A DNA stretch of 64,000 bases, taken from the NCBI RefSeq assembly GCF_947179165.1, contig NC_077239.1, positions 67,684,634-67,748,633 on the forward strand, read 5' to 3'. The notes under the pieces were generated by a model. The model was given only the letters and a program-made list of their open reading frames with translations, had not been told where the DNA came from and did not search any database. This stretch comes from Solanum dulcamara (lineage: Eukaryota > Streptophyta > Magnoliopsida > Solanales > Solanaceae). Positions 45,859 to 57,838 of this stretch are shown one piece after another. The number at the start of each line of letters is the position of its first letter. Position 1 is the stretch's first letter. A program made the translations under genes and the position numbers.

Positions 45859-48076
45859 TGTAAGACCTTGAAATTCGGAGAGTTGGAGCCCAAAAGAACT
45901 CCTCAAAATTTTGACTGGCTTCAGCCTTACATGTTACTCTACGACTCGTAGACTATCCTACGACTCATAAGAATGAGTCATGGAGTGACCCTTAGTAGTT
46001 GATCATGACCAAACTCAGGGGAAGGCCTCACAACTCATGTATACGACCTATAGATGCAACTCATAGGAAGAGTCCTGAGGCTAAGTTTCAGAAGTCCCTC
46101 AGGGTTAAGTTTATGACTTGACAGGACGGTTCGTAGAACTTTTTATGAGTCATAGAAACAACTCGTAACAAAACTTTAGAACCTATATTTTTGTAGGTTT
46201 TAGGACTTGCAAGAAGGATGGATTTGATGAGTCGTAATGTAGTTTACGGGTCCTATAAATGAACTGTTTGCAATCTTCAGAGACTAAAAAATCAGGCTTT
46301 TTCTTGGACCTGTAGGACAAGTTGTTTTGACGACTCATCAATTCTTCTACAACCTGTAGAAAGGGTCTCATAGGTCTAAAGTCGAAAATTTAATGAGGGG
46401 TAATTGTGTCTTTTCTAAAGTTTGGTTCAATGAACCTAGATACTATTCTGTCCAAGTTCAAATCCTATATATATTCAATTCTTCAAATTTCCCTTCGATT
46501 CAATTCATTCTCCAAAAGTTTCTGTAAGGCAAGAATTTCAAGTCTCATAAGGTTTTTTCTTCAAGCTCAAGCTAGAGTTTTTCATATTTCTTCAAGATTC
46601 TTCTTCAATTCTTAGTGAAATCAAGCAAGGTATGGTATGAATTGATTCATGGGTTCCTTTCACCCATGGAGTCCCAAAGTTTTGTCAAGTTCCCTTCAAT
46701 TTTCAATTAATTTATGAACCCTTGTTTTGATGAATTGCATTGGACTGTTTCAATTTTATTTTGAATTATTATCAATTATTATTCTAAGAATGTTTTTATA
46801 TGAATTGCACGATTTTAAGTTGAATTATGAATGCCGATGCATAAATCTATTTTCAAGTTATGATTATGAAGTTAAAAATGATTTTCATGAGTTGATTATG
46901 AGTTTAATAATTTTCAAGGAAAGTTTTCATGATTTAAAGTTGAGATTATGATTTTAATGACAAAGTTATGATGATGACCAAGCTATGATCAAAGATAGTT
47001 ATTATGGTGTAATGAGTCTAATTCTCACACTCATGTTAAATATGGTGATAAGTACAATTATCACCAAAGTTATGGATTTCTATGAATCACTAAAGTTAAA
47101 TGAGCTATTCCTAATATATTTTATAAAAATGGATTGATAGGTAGTTACTATCTTTCCCTATCATGTTATGATCATGTTTTATGAATTTCCATTGGGATAT
47201 AGACTAAGCATCGAGAGGGCTTCTAGGTGGGGTCCAGTTCAGTAATGCAGTTAGTTACCCAAAGGAATGATAGTAGCAACCTAAAGTCCCAAACTGCGTT
47301 GCCCACGTAGGATTGCCTTCATGGCCTAGCTAGTGGATCCATATATAATACAGTTGAGTTGAGCTGAGATTAGTAACATGACAGAGTATACCCTGGCAAG
47401 GAGCCTCCTCCTTTTCGATGAAGTTCCATCGGATTTCATGTAATAGCTCACATTGTCTTAGATGTCGGTTAAAGGTCTTATCCCACACAAGTTGAAGTTA
47501 AGCTATGAGTTATATGATGAAGTATTATGATATTCATTGACCATGAGTTTCATATATTTCAAATATTTTTATGCTCTATTTATGTTCATTATGATTGGTC
47601 ATGCATCTTACGACCTATTGATTACGTTCCTTTACTTGTTCATGCATACCTCACATAGTAAAATACTCTACTGGTTGTAGCATTGAGTCATAATTTTTTA
47701 TACTCTGATATCCTCTTAGTAAAATGGTCATAATATTTTACTCTAAATTCGGAATGAGGTAAACTTGGATGCGTTGGATAGAGGACTCAAAGATCTTTAA
47801 TTTGATAGGTCATGAGTCACTTAATTCTTTGTATTCTAGGAGATATGATAATTTGAAGTTGATCCAAGTAAAATCTTTTACCGAAACTCAATCGGTAAGA
47901 AAGCTTTCAACTCAACTTAGTGTTAGAGGATCCTTATGACTTTAATTCATCTCCAAATCTATTCTTACACCAAAGAATGAACCTTTACACATGCACACAA
48001 TTATGAATCGTTTAGTATAACTCCATACCCCTATTAAGGATGGCTCGGTCTTAGCTAAACAAATCGGGGTGTTACA
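45859..48076 (+). mobile_element. Gypsy-type LTR (2.2 kb), solo or truncated
   Basis: Starts tgtaagaccttgaaattcgg and ends ...aaatcggggtgttaca. It resembles the host LTR at 16450 (tataacaccttataaatttc), including recurrent gactcgtag/gagtcatag phrases near the start and a 'ccctggcaagg' block near 47392. Flanking pentamers (ttatt and tatat) do not match and no primer-binding site follows, so this is an LTR that lost a partner or its duplication. Confidence 0.55.
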
Positions 48077-48652
48077 TATATAGATACTAAGAGTGGTTTA
48101 GATTCTTTGGAAGGTATGCATATTGGTTGGATTATCTTAGATAATTAGAGTAATATGGATGTAGGGTCGTTAGCTATTGGTTGGAAAGAAATTCTCTCAT
48201 GGAAAGCTCATTTTGATTTAGTTCTTTCCAAGGTCATGTCTTTCTGCAATTTATGGTGCATGAAAATTGGGCAATGAGAAGAGATTGAGAAATAACTCTT
48301 CCTACTAATAGAAGAAATGGAAAATTTAATTTTAGAGGAAGGAGTAAAAGTGTAATTGAAAACAGGAAATGTAATAAGTATTTTCTGTTAGTCCAGTTTT
48401 TTGCGCCCTCACTTAGAGAAATGAGTTCGACAGTTGAAAGAAAGGATACAGTTGCAAAGTAAAGCATACCAGTCAACAATAGATGGAGTATTCAACACAT
48501 GTGTATGCAGATATTGATGTAGAATTTCTACTATATATTTTTCTGTAAGTTAGTACATGCTTAAATGCACTTATGGATACTTCAAAAGGATGCACTTAAT
48601 ATTACCTTATCAAAAAAATGTACATAGATCTATCAATACGTACTTTAACAAC
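48077..48652. other. Unassigned spacer
   Basis: AT-rich sequence between two LTR elements. No coding domain or bounded repeat recognised. Confidence 0.4.
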
Positions 48653-49118
48653 TGTTAGGAACGAAAATAATTAGGTGTCATGCGGAAGCTAGCAAAACAA
48701 ACCTTGAATGACCATGAGTAAGAAGTCAAATGAGAAATATACCATAAGAGACACAAATATTTAACGTGGTTCGGTCAATTGACCTATGTCTACAAGAGGA
48801 GATGACCAATCAACTATAAATATGAGAGTACAAATAATCAAGAGAAATAACCTCACATAATTTACTCGAAATAAAAAGAGGTTCATACAAGTGCTAACGT
48901 AACACTTGTGTCTCACCGTTTCTCCCTTACATAAAACTCTCAAATCCCTTAGGACTAAATTGTGAATGCTACCAAGTTAGAAAGAATAAATCTCTGTTTA
49001 TAGAGTCATAAACCTTTTTCTATAAGATATAGGACTAGCCAAATATGGAGACATTGTGTTTTCCTTTTAGGAAACGAAAACCTAATTATACTAGAAAAGT
49101 CTGGGCAAACACCCAACA
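48653..49118 (-). repeat. Left LTR of the miniature element
   Basis: 466 bp. Contains the aacgtggttcggtcaattga block seen in many plant Copia LTRs. Confidence 0.85.
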
Positions 49119-49354
49119 ATTCTCTCCCTTGGCCTGAATTTCTGATAAAATAAATTTGTTTCACCTTCTTGACATAATCTTTAACAGGTTGCATCTTCAT
49201 TTTCAAAATCTCCTCTACAAAATCTATGTCTCGGCATAGAGAACTTATCTGAAAAATTTCTCCAATAAAAATCTTTATTATTGTCAAAAAGATTGCAACT
49301 AAAACTGAACCCGCCAAGATGAACACCCGTTTTTAACCTTGCTCTGATACCACT

Positions 49355-49818
49355 TGTTAGGAACGAAAATAATTAGGTGTCATGCGGAAGCTAGAAAAAC
49401 AAACCTTGAATGACCATGAGTAAGAAGGCAAATGAGAAATATACCATAAGAGACAAACATTTAACGTGGTTCGGTCAATTGACCTATGTCTACAAGAGGA
49501 GATGAGCAATCCACTATAAATATGAGAGTATAAATAATCGAGAGAAATAACCTCACATAATTTACTCGAAATAAAAAGAGGTTCATACAAGTGCTAACGT
49601 AACACTTGTGTCTCACCGTTTCTCCCCTACACAAAACTCTCAAATCCCTTAGGACTAAATTGTGAATGTTACCAAGTTAGAAGGAATAAGTCTCTGTTTA
49701 TAGAGTGATAAACATTTTTCTATAAGATAAAGGACTAGCCAAATATGGAGACAATATGTTTTTCTTTTAGGAAAAGAAAACCAAATTATATTAGAAAAAT
49801 CAGGGCAAACACCCAACA
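49355..49818 (-). repeat. Right LTR of the miniature element
   Basis: 464 bp, high similarity to 48653-49118 with scattered substitutions and short indels (for example acacaaatattt versus acaaacattt). Confidence 0.85.
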
Positions 49819-50390
49819 TTATGGACGGAAAATTACAAAACAACAATGACAAGAAACCATGGAATGAAGTCACTATACTATTACGGCCAATTGAATTTAA
49901 GATAAATTTTACATTTCAATTTTAGGGATTGATTTTACAGCTTGGTCTTTTAGAATAGCGATCATTTGGATCCCTGGATTCACGGTTAAATAATAATCCC
50001 AAACGTAAAATAATTTCAAGGCGAACATCAAAAAACAGTTGAGATCGTAGTGAAATTCTTTACTTTTTCCTTCTTTTTCGTCATACTAGGACTACATTTT
50101 ATGAAAAGAATAAATGACCTTTTGCAGTCATCAGTAGCTTAGGACAGACACATGATTATGGTGAAAATAAAATGGACTTTGGTGTAGCGGGTAAACTGCT
50201 TTCCTTACAAATATGCAATAAATTTTATGGTAACTGAGTGGTCTAACAAATATTCGACAAATAAAGTAAATTTGGTGTGATATACAAAAAAAACAGAAAA
50301 AAAGATAAATGCGAGAATGTCAAATTTAGAGGATCACCTTACACAACTACCAAAGATACTAGCAAGAACACGAAATGCAAGCAATCATTC
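49819..50390. other. Spacer before the CACTA transposon
   Basis: AT-rich sequence, no open frame with a known domain, no bounded repeat. Confidence 0.4.
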
Positions 50391-50393
50391 TAC

Positions 50394-50760
50394 CACTACT
50401 AAAAAACTGCCAAAAAGCGACGCAAAAAAGCGACGGACTGCGTCGCTTTTTTTGTTAAAATCGACAGAAAAGCGACGCAGTCACTGTCCTCGCTTTTTTG
50501 CTCGATGCTTTTGAAGGAGCGACAGATAGGGTCGTAAAAAGTGATGGACTGCGTCGCTCCTAATTTTTTTAATTAAAAAAATATATAAAAAAATACGACA
50601 GATTCCGTCTTTTTATTTTTTTTTAAAAAGAAATTATTTAATGTAAAGCGACGGACATTTAGTCCCCATTCGCCGCTTTGTTTATCTGAAATTTTTTCCA
50701 GAAAAGCAATGGACAGGGTCCTTTTGTCCGTCGCTTTTTCTGCAACAATTTTGACACCAA
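50394..50760. repeat. CACTA left TIR and subterminal GCGACG repeats
   Basis: The inverted repeat CACTACTAAAAAACTGCC is followed by repeated gcgacgga/tccgtcgc motifs separated by A/T tracts, several forming small palindromes such as agcgacggactgcgtcgct. Confidence 0.85.
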
Positions 50761-50989
50761 AAACTTGCAATCAAAATTTAATTCAATTGTATTCAATTCA
50801 GCCCAATCAAACACAAATAACAACAAATAAAATTCGCAAAATACATAATAACAAACATAATTAAACATTTAAAATGAGTAAAATCATAATTTAGAACGAT
50901 TTAAAGTGTTTCAAAGTTAATAAAAATATTCAAAATATTCATAAACAAACATAGGGAACCCTAAGGACTATTTGCTATATATTCATCAC

Positions 50990-51895
50990 TATCGTCGAAA
51001 TCATTCAGAGTGGACGCTCTTGAATAACGGGACGGAGGCTGACGGGCGAGGTTGAGCACTTGTTCTTTAATTTGCTCAACTTGTTCATTTATATTTTTTG
51101 ATCCTCGATCCTTCTTTTCTCTGATTCTGCCAATGCACGTGTAAGTTCTGCAATTTGCTGTGACATTGCAACTATCTGAACTTCGTCAATGGCCTCATCT
51201 TAACGCGATAATCCAATACCTTCTAAATCTGATTGGAGTCGTCGTACATTATTCCTAGAGCCCATTCCATATATTCGGCCCTTGTGACTGCCTCCAACAA
51301 TTTTTTCTGTCCAAATTTTAGTGGAATGTTTAGGCGTTAGCTGAACTGAATCTCCCATCTTACGTACGTGCCGCTCATAATCTTGCTGCATATTAGAAAA
51401 TAAAAGTTATAATCTAACTATATATATATATTAAAAATAAAACTTAGAAACAAAAAACATTATAATATATCTTGAATAACTTACATAGGCTCGTTTGGCC
51501 CTTTCCTCCACCCACTCATCCGGATCCGACTCATTAGTCTTTTTCTTCACATGAGTCTTTTTAAAGACTTCATGGCGATAGGGAGTGCGTCCCAATTCTT
51601 TTTCTTATAAATAAAAATACAATTAATGAAATAATATTTTGTGAAATAATTTATTTTAGAAAATGAATTTAAACTTAAAATTTAGAAATCTTACCATCTC
51701 CCTCTGAATCGTACCAACACTCTTTGCACCTCCGGTGTGCAATGAGCCACCCTTTAGGCTGGCTCTTGCTTTTTTACCTTGATCGGACAAGGCCTTGAAT
51801 TCTTTGGTATCCCAATACCGACATAATTCTTCAAATATATGAGGTAGCATCCACAAATGGCGAATGTTCGACACTTGAGTATTCATCATAAACCT
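50990..51895 (-). pseudogene. CACTA Transposase_24-like (TNPD-type) gene, multi-exon, interrupted
   Basis: On the minus strand, the exon 51695-~51895 encodes IFEELCRYWDTKEFKALSDQ and ASLKGGSLHTGGAKSVGTIQ before a GT donor. The exon 51485-51603 encodes LGRTPYRHEVFKKTHVKKKT and DPDEWVEERAKRAY. The exon from ~51390 down encodes GRIYGMGSRN and then a coiled-coil-like EKRRIEDQ tail near 51100. These match the Ptta/En/Spm Transposase_24 family. In-frame stops after GIGLSR and after EDQKI show decay. Its role in the intact element would be DNA binding together with TNP2. Confidence 0.75.
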
Positions 51896-52129
51896 AAAAA
51901 TTGATTTTAAAATAATACAGTTACTATAAGGTTAAAACATTATACCTATTGATTCAATATAAGCTTTTATACTTACATAATCCTTTAGTCATTTGGAAAA
52001 CCTCGTATATATGGCTTCATTGCTTCATGTGCTTACGGACGTGCTGATAGTGATATGTACAATTTTGATAGTTAGTAATCAGTTATTAATATGTAATTTG
52101 ATAATTTAATTTCACACTTACTTAAGATA

Positions 52130-54201
52130 TGACTGAATTTATAGACAATTAAGTAATACATGGGTCACAACTGATTGTCTTTCCATGTTAGTGAAGCTTC
52201 GTCTTCCACGCTGTTTAGATCCTCAACCACAATGATTCAAAATTGAAATCGATGGATACATCAGATCACTATCACCTTCATCATTGCGATTAAGCCTATT
52301 TCTCCTGCATGGAACTTCATCCCCAAAGTAATAGGAATAAAAGTCACCAGTTTCTCTTGCAATATGAGACTGAACAATTGAGCCTTCGATTTTTCCTTTT
52401 TGTTTAATTATTTGTTTGCAGCTTCCAATTTTCCTAAATATATGTTAAGTAATAATTATAGTATATATATACGAAGAATAAATTAATTACTTATATAAGA
52501 AAAACGTTACCTCTCAAATGGATACATCCACCTTGTTTGAATTGGACCTCCAAGGCGGGCTTCTTTAACAAGATGAATCGGAAGATGCTCCATCACATCA
52601 AAAAAAACACATGGAAAAATCTTCTCTAGCTTTGTAGTAATAACAACAATATTTTCCTCCATCCTATCTAAAGTACTCTCCAACAACTTTCCAGAACATA
52701 AATCTCTAAAGAAAAGACTTACCTCTGTGATTGGTTTCCATATCCTGTTAGGTAGATGACTAAAAGCGATAGGAATCAATGTTTCCATGAATACATGACA
52801 ATCATGGCTTTTCATACCTATTAACTTTCCTTCATTCAGATCTGTCCGCTTCCCCAAATTCGAAGCATATCCCTCTGGCATTCTCAAATTTTTAATCCAC
52901 TCACATATATCACGTTTCTCATTCAATGTGAATGAATAACTGGCTTTAGGTTTGACAGTTTTACCATTTTATAATTCTTGCAACCACAATTCTTTTCTCT
53001 TACAATATTCTTGTAAGTCCATTCTAACACAACTTAGAAAGATGTACGAACTTGTCATGCACATTTCAGGAGGAAGGTTGTACAGGGTAAGAAATACAGG
53101 CCAGTAAGAATATGGTGAGGCAATATTAGAGAATGGTGTGAAGCCATCTGCACACAACCCCAATCGTACATTTCTTGGTTCACTAGTAAAATCACGATAC
53201 ATGTTATCAAAATGTTTCCATGCTTCTCCATCAGATGGATGTGACAAGACACCCGACGGCCTTCTATATTCACGGTTCCATCTCATATGTGGGGCAGATC
53301 TCATCGATGCATACAACCTCTTTAATCTGGGAATAAGAGGTAAATAATGCATCTCCTTAATTGGGACGATCTTTCCAGCAGGAGTACTCTTATAACGAGC
53401 TTGTCCACAAAACTTATAATTTTCTAATTCACTATCAGTCTTGTAGAACAAGATGCAGCCATTAACACAACAATGAATTCTATCATACGACAATCCTAAC
53501 TTGGAAATCAATCTCTTTGCCTCATAGAAGTTCTTAGGTATGTTAAAGTCAGGATTAACCAGTTCGCCCAAAAGATCAACCATTGAGTCCATAGCCACAT
53601 GAGGAACAGTCCAATCTGATTTAATATTCATTAACCTGACTACAACTGACAAAGCAGAATGCAGACTCCCTTCACATAGTGGACGACTAGCCTCTTCTAA
53701 ATGTTGATAGAAGCATCTTGCTTCTTCATTAGGAGTTTCATCAAAATATTGTTCGGGTTCCATCCCACCTTGAACCCCGAACGCATCATTAATTATTTCA
53801 TAAAGTCTATCATGTTGAAATATATAATGTTGAACTCTATCATGTAGAACCCTATCATGTTCAACACTAATTTGACCATGTGGTGCAAGCATATTATATT
53901 CATCCACGGGCAGCAGATTATAAAATATATTATTCAATAATCCATCTATTTCTCCATGATCAACCCATACAAAATATCTAGGCTTAAATCCATTACCATA
54001 CAAATGAATCATAACTATATCTGGATTAAAAAATTTTAAGCACCTACATTCACGACAAGGATACCTAACCAATCCATTTTGCTTAAAAATATCAAGTGTC
54101 ATGGCATGATCGATAAAACTTCTTACACCGTTAATATATTCAGGTTTTAAACCACCACCAACTTCATAATGCATGTTATACATCCACAAACGATGATCCA
54201 T
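52130..54201 (-). pseudogene. CACTA TNP2-like transposase with internal deletion and stops
   Basis: ATG at 54199-54201 starts a transposon-associated N-terminal domain (MDHRLWMYN, YPCRECRCLKFFNP). Next comes the first part of Transposase_21 (LSYDRIHCCVNGCILFYK, MRWNREYRRPSGVLSHPSDG, EAWKHFDNMYRDFT, RLGLCADGFTPF, NLPPEMCM). After FLSCV the protein jumps to RMDLQEYCKRKELWLQ, so the central catalytic part seen in family members is missing. One in-frame TAA follows (WLQEL, stop, NGKTVKPKASYSF). The DUF4218 part (GMKSHDCHVFMETLIPIAF, HLPIHLVKEARLGGP) then runs to a donor at 52511. A second exon from 52434 down (GSIVQSHIARETGDFYSYYF) holds another stop. It cannot encode an active transposase. Confidence 0.88.
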
Positions 54202-54569
54202 CTACAAAATTACATATATTCAAGCGTAATTAGTTCATAAGGACTACAATTCATCGAGACTACAACTGATATTAATTCAAGTTATAATTAATTAATTCAT
54301 ATAATAATTCAGTTCAAGTTATAATTAATTTAAGTTATAATTAATTAATTCATGTAATACTTAAGTTCAAGCTCTACTTAATTCAAGTTATAATTAATTC
54401 AAGTTATTATTAATTAATTCATACAATAATTAATTCAATTTATAATTAAGTTCAAATTCTAATTAATTCAAATTATAATTAAGTTCAAGTCCGAATTAAT
54501 TTAAGTTATAATTAAGTTCAAGTTTTAATTAATTCAAGTTATAAATAAGTTCAAAATCAATAAATAAAG

Positions 54570-55375
54570 TAAGCAAATCCCAACTATAGATTACCATTTA
54601 GCAGAATTCCTGCCAAAAATACCTTCAATCCAACAAACCCCATATAAAAAAAATAGACACTAAAACATAAAGGGAAATCAAGAATTCCAAAAATTCACAA
54701 CTAAAGATTCTAATTTTGAGGGATTTCTACCATGAATAACTTCAATCGAGCAAAGCCCGTATCAAAAACTATAAGCTAAAATATAAAGGTAAATCAAGAA
54801 TCTCAAAAAAGCACAGCTAAAGATTTCAAATTTGACGAATTCCAACCAATAATCAAGCAATATCCATATCCAAAACTTCCAGCCAAACCATAAAAGGAAA
54901 TAAAAAATCTCAAAAACTTAAATCTAAAGATTCCAACTTTAAGGAATTCCAACCAATAATATCTTCAATCCAACAAAACCCATATCATAAACAGCAAGCT
55001 AAACCATAAAAGTAAATCACAAATCTCAAAAAAACAGAACAAAAGATTCCAACTTTAAGGAATGCAACAAATTATAACTTCAATCCAACAAAACGAATAT
55101 AAAAAAACTACAAGCTAAACCATTAAAGTAAATCACAAATCTCAAAAAAACAGAACAAAAGATTCCAACTTTAAGGAATGCAACCAATTATAACTTCAAT
55201 ACAACAAAACGAATATAAAAAAACTACAAGCTAAACCATAAAAGTAAATCACAAATCTCAAAAAACCACAACAAAAGATTCCAACTTTAAGGAATGCAAC
55301 CAATTATAACTTCAATCCAACAAAACCAATATAAAAAAACTACAAGCTAAACCATAAAAGGAAATGAACTACAAC
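54570..55375. repeat. 116-bp tandem array inside the CACTA element
   Basis: About seven units with a period of 116 bp (for example aatcac at 55015, 55131 and 55247). Each contains gattccaactttaaggaatg and acttcaatccaacaaaac. The three units at the right (55010-55370) are nearly identical, while units towards 54570 are degenerate, suggesting directional homogenisation. A less regular AT-rich array of ttcaagttataattaa units lies at 54235-54560. Confidence 0.85.
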
Positions 55376-55629
55376 AAACTAAATGTAATCACCTAATTAA
55401 CAAATGACAAATAAAAAAAATTAAAATTTAGTTTTAGGTTTAAGCCCTAACCTCTTGAAAATGAATAATAGTCCAAAATCTCCACAAGACGGCGGCGGTT
55501 GACTGACGGAGGACTGAGAGATGGTGGTGGGACGACGGTGGGATGGACGAATTTAGAGAGAAGGCAGAGAGAAATAGAGAGTTTAGAGAGAGAGAGAAAA
55601 CTGAAAAAAATACGTTCTGTGTTGAACAT

Positions 55630-56074
55630 ATTTAACAAAAAGCGACGAAAAGAGTCTCTAAGTCCGTCACTTTTTTTAAAATAGTTGACGACCATTTTGA
55701 CCAAAAAGCGACGGACAAAGAGACACCGTCCGTCGCTATTTTAAATATGTTGACCAAATATTTTGACCAGTAGCGACAGAATTAGCAACCCAGTCTGTCG
55801 CTATGTTAAAAAAAAAAACAAGCGACGGACGGCGTCTTAATATTTAATTTATAAATAATTATTTTTTAATAAAATATATAAAAATAATATTTAATTTTAG
55901 TGGAAAAAGCATCCAAAATAAGCGACGAACTAGGCGTCACTGTCCATCGCTCCTATTAAAAAAATTTTAAAAATAAAAAAAAAGACTGACAGCGTCGTTT
56001 TATCCGGCGCATTTTATTTGCGACGTAGTCCGTCGCTTTGTGTTCTGTCGTTTTTTGGCAATTTTTTAGTAGTG
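55630..56074. repeat. CACTA right TIR and subterminal repeats
   Basis: Contains agcgacggac, gtccgtcgct and related motifs in both orientations and ends with GGCAATTTTTTAGTAGTG, the inverted repeat of the left end. Confidence 0.85.
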
Positions 56075-56077
56075 TAC

Positions 56078-57650
56078 ACTACTAGCAATGGTGTAACACG
56101 TGTCTGATGTAGCATTCCCTTTGGGTGGATGTCACTTACGAAACAAAAGCTAATTTTGTACTTACGTCATTTAGAAGAAACGTATGCCAAAAGATATTCA
56201 CAAACATATTTAATAGCAGAAAAAGGCTCATGCAAATAAAAGATTGAAAGTGCGAACTTTTTTTTTCTTTGTGCTCTCCAAAAATTTCTTAGATGAAATT
56301 CACTATCAGAGTTTCATTTTAAAATGATAATCCCCTTCTCAAATAGTCAACACATTTAGAAAACTTCATTTTGATATTTTATTTCCAATTCAACACCATT
56401 GCATGTCCATAAAATACACAAAACTCAAACTAGTAATTATCACAAAATTATTGTCTTGCTTTGTGCATAATGACAAATCAAAGTATAAATCCGATACATG
56501 GCATGACTTGAGTTAAAAGCACACTTTAAAATAGCAAAACTAGTCACCCAGTTCAAGTTACAAGCATATGGTTTTGTTTTCACAAGTCTTCAAAATTTCG
56601 TACATAAGCGCCACATGTATCATGTACAAGTCCCCAAAATATTTACAAAAACTAGATGCATATGCAGATGTGATCTTCACCAGGGCTCCCAAAAAGTCTA
56701 CTCCAAATGGCCATCTTCAAATCTCGTCCCGCGCATTACTTATGATAGAAAACAACTATCGCTAAGCATAAAGATTAGTGGTATATAAACTTTAGGCTTG
56801 GAGCCATTAAATTCACCAATTCCCTTGTTCGACGTAGGTGGCTCAATAAGGTAACAGTTAGTCCAAGTGAACAAGTATAACAAAGTATCGAATACAAACC
56901 TTGGGTAGTTTCAAAATCCATACTACTATTAGAAGGCTCAAGTATCAAGAAAGATTATAATTCAATTCAAAAGAGTTGTCAAATAATTAATTTTGCCCAA
57001 TATGCACGTCATGCCATCATACTAAGCACAATCATTGTCAAGACGGACCAGAGCCCCGAAATCAAGAAGGACCAAAGCCCATATCAAGACGGATCGTCAC
57101 CCAATATCAAGAGAATCAAAGACCATGTTGAAAGTGGCTTTCCACTCGTACTCGAGAATGGATGAAAATCCATCATCAAGACGAAATGTAAATCCAAAGT
57201 CAAGATGGGCAAGATCCAAATCGAGAGGCATGCCAATATCAATGAAAAGTCACCGTAAAAAGAAGGACAAAGTTCCAACATGAATGCAAAGTGATCAAGC
57301 AATTCATACAAGTAGGGAATTTAGCAAAAGTTTTGCAATACTTGAGATAATAATCATACCATGATATAAGATGAAGTGTAAGGAAACAAACCATCAAGAT
57401 AAGAATAAAATATTCCAAGTTCAAGTTTATATACAAACCTTGACGTGTTAGCACACAACAAGTTCTACCACCATTCGAGGAATTCAATTCTTCTATGCCA
57501 TAGACCAACCAAAATCCACTTCGTCAAACAGTTCCTCTTAACTTGTATAAGAGCATATATACCTTAAATAGACAATTAAATATCTACTTAAGTTTAAAAG
57601 TCTCAGTATATCGAAAATAAACATGAAATCTATGAAAATCAGCCCAAACT
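56078..57650. other. Unassigned sequence, possibly degraded LTR
   Basis: No coding domain. A run of ~23-bp degenerate units with TCAAGA every 22-24 bases occupies about 57037-57200 (tcaagacggaccagagcccc, tcaagaaggaccaaagccca and so on), similar in kind to the tandem arrays inside the LTRs of this window. The region may be the left part of the LTR that continues at 57651, but no terminus was found. Confidence 0.4.
57037..57215. repeat. Degenerate ~23-bp tandem repeats
   Basis: Six or so units beginning tcaaga(c/a)gga, several containing aaagccca. The open frame across them is a repeat artefact. Confidence 0.6.
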
Positions 57651-57838
57651 ATCAAAACGGTAATTCTGGGCAGCACTACTTCCTTGTATTATTGCTCAGT
57701 TTTGAAGGGGTAAATGGGAGAAATAGGCTTTGTGGCCTCAATAAAAATTATATATATTTGTCTTAGAGTATCATTCAATTTTGAATCACACCTATATCAA
57801 TTATGTACAAAATGATATGCTCAAAATACCAACAACAA
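57651..57838 (-). mobile_element. LTR of the solo-LTR-2 family, left part, interrupted at 57838
   Basis: Aligns by eye with 23505-23690 of solo LTR 2 (gaaggggtaa, caattttgtacaaaa-like and gatatg...caaaatac blocks) in the same orientation. Its continuation after the inserted solo LTR is 63845-64000. Confidence 0.7.

Larger units (their letters stand above)
48653..49818 (-). mobile_element. Miniature LTR retroelement (TRIM-like), 236-bp interior
   Basis: Two direct LTRs, 48653-49118 (466 bp) and 49355-49818 (464 bp), start TGTTAGGAACG and end CACCCAACA. The 236-bp interior carries, for the minus orientation, a tRNA-Met primer-binding site (49341-49352; tggtatcagagc on the minus strand) next to the right LTR, and a purine tract (aagggagagaa) next to the left LTR. 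It has all structural signals and no coding capacity. The LTRs are closely similar. No matching duplication flanks it (acaac versus ttatg). Confidence 0.85.
50391..56077 (-). mobile_element. CACTA (En/Spm) DNA transposon, 5.7 kb, with TIRs and 3-bp TSD
   Basis: The element 50394-56074 begins CACTACTAAAAAACTGCC and ends GGCAATTTTTTAGTAGTG, giving imperfect ~28-bp inverted repeats. It is flanked by TAC (50391-50393 and 56075-56077), the 3-bp duplication typical of CACTA elements. Subterminal regions (50394-50760 and 55630-56074) are dense in agcgacggac/gtccgtcgct motifs in both orientations, the usual transposase-binding architecture. Minus-strand genes are a TNP2-like transposase (52130-54201) and a Transposase_24-like protein (50990-51895), both damaged. 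It is a structurally complete, probably non-autonomous copy. Confidence 0.93.

Noticed and set aside
49006..49326. Antisense 106-codon ORF with a hydrophobic N-terminus across the miniature LTR element
   Set aside because: It begins with GTG, not ATG, spans the interior and runs into the LTR, and the N-terminal hydrophobicity is expected of T-rich sequence. No family resemblance.
48648..49823. Target-site duplication for the miniature LTR element
   Set aside because: Flanking pentamers acaac and ttatg do not match, so none is claimed.
55447..55704. 85-codon antisense ORF with Ser/Leu-rich sequence
   Set aside because: Lies in the CACTA 5' leader/subterminal region, overlaps an opposing ORF, and has no domain.
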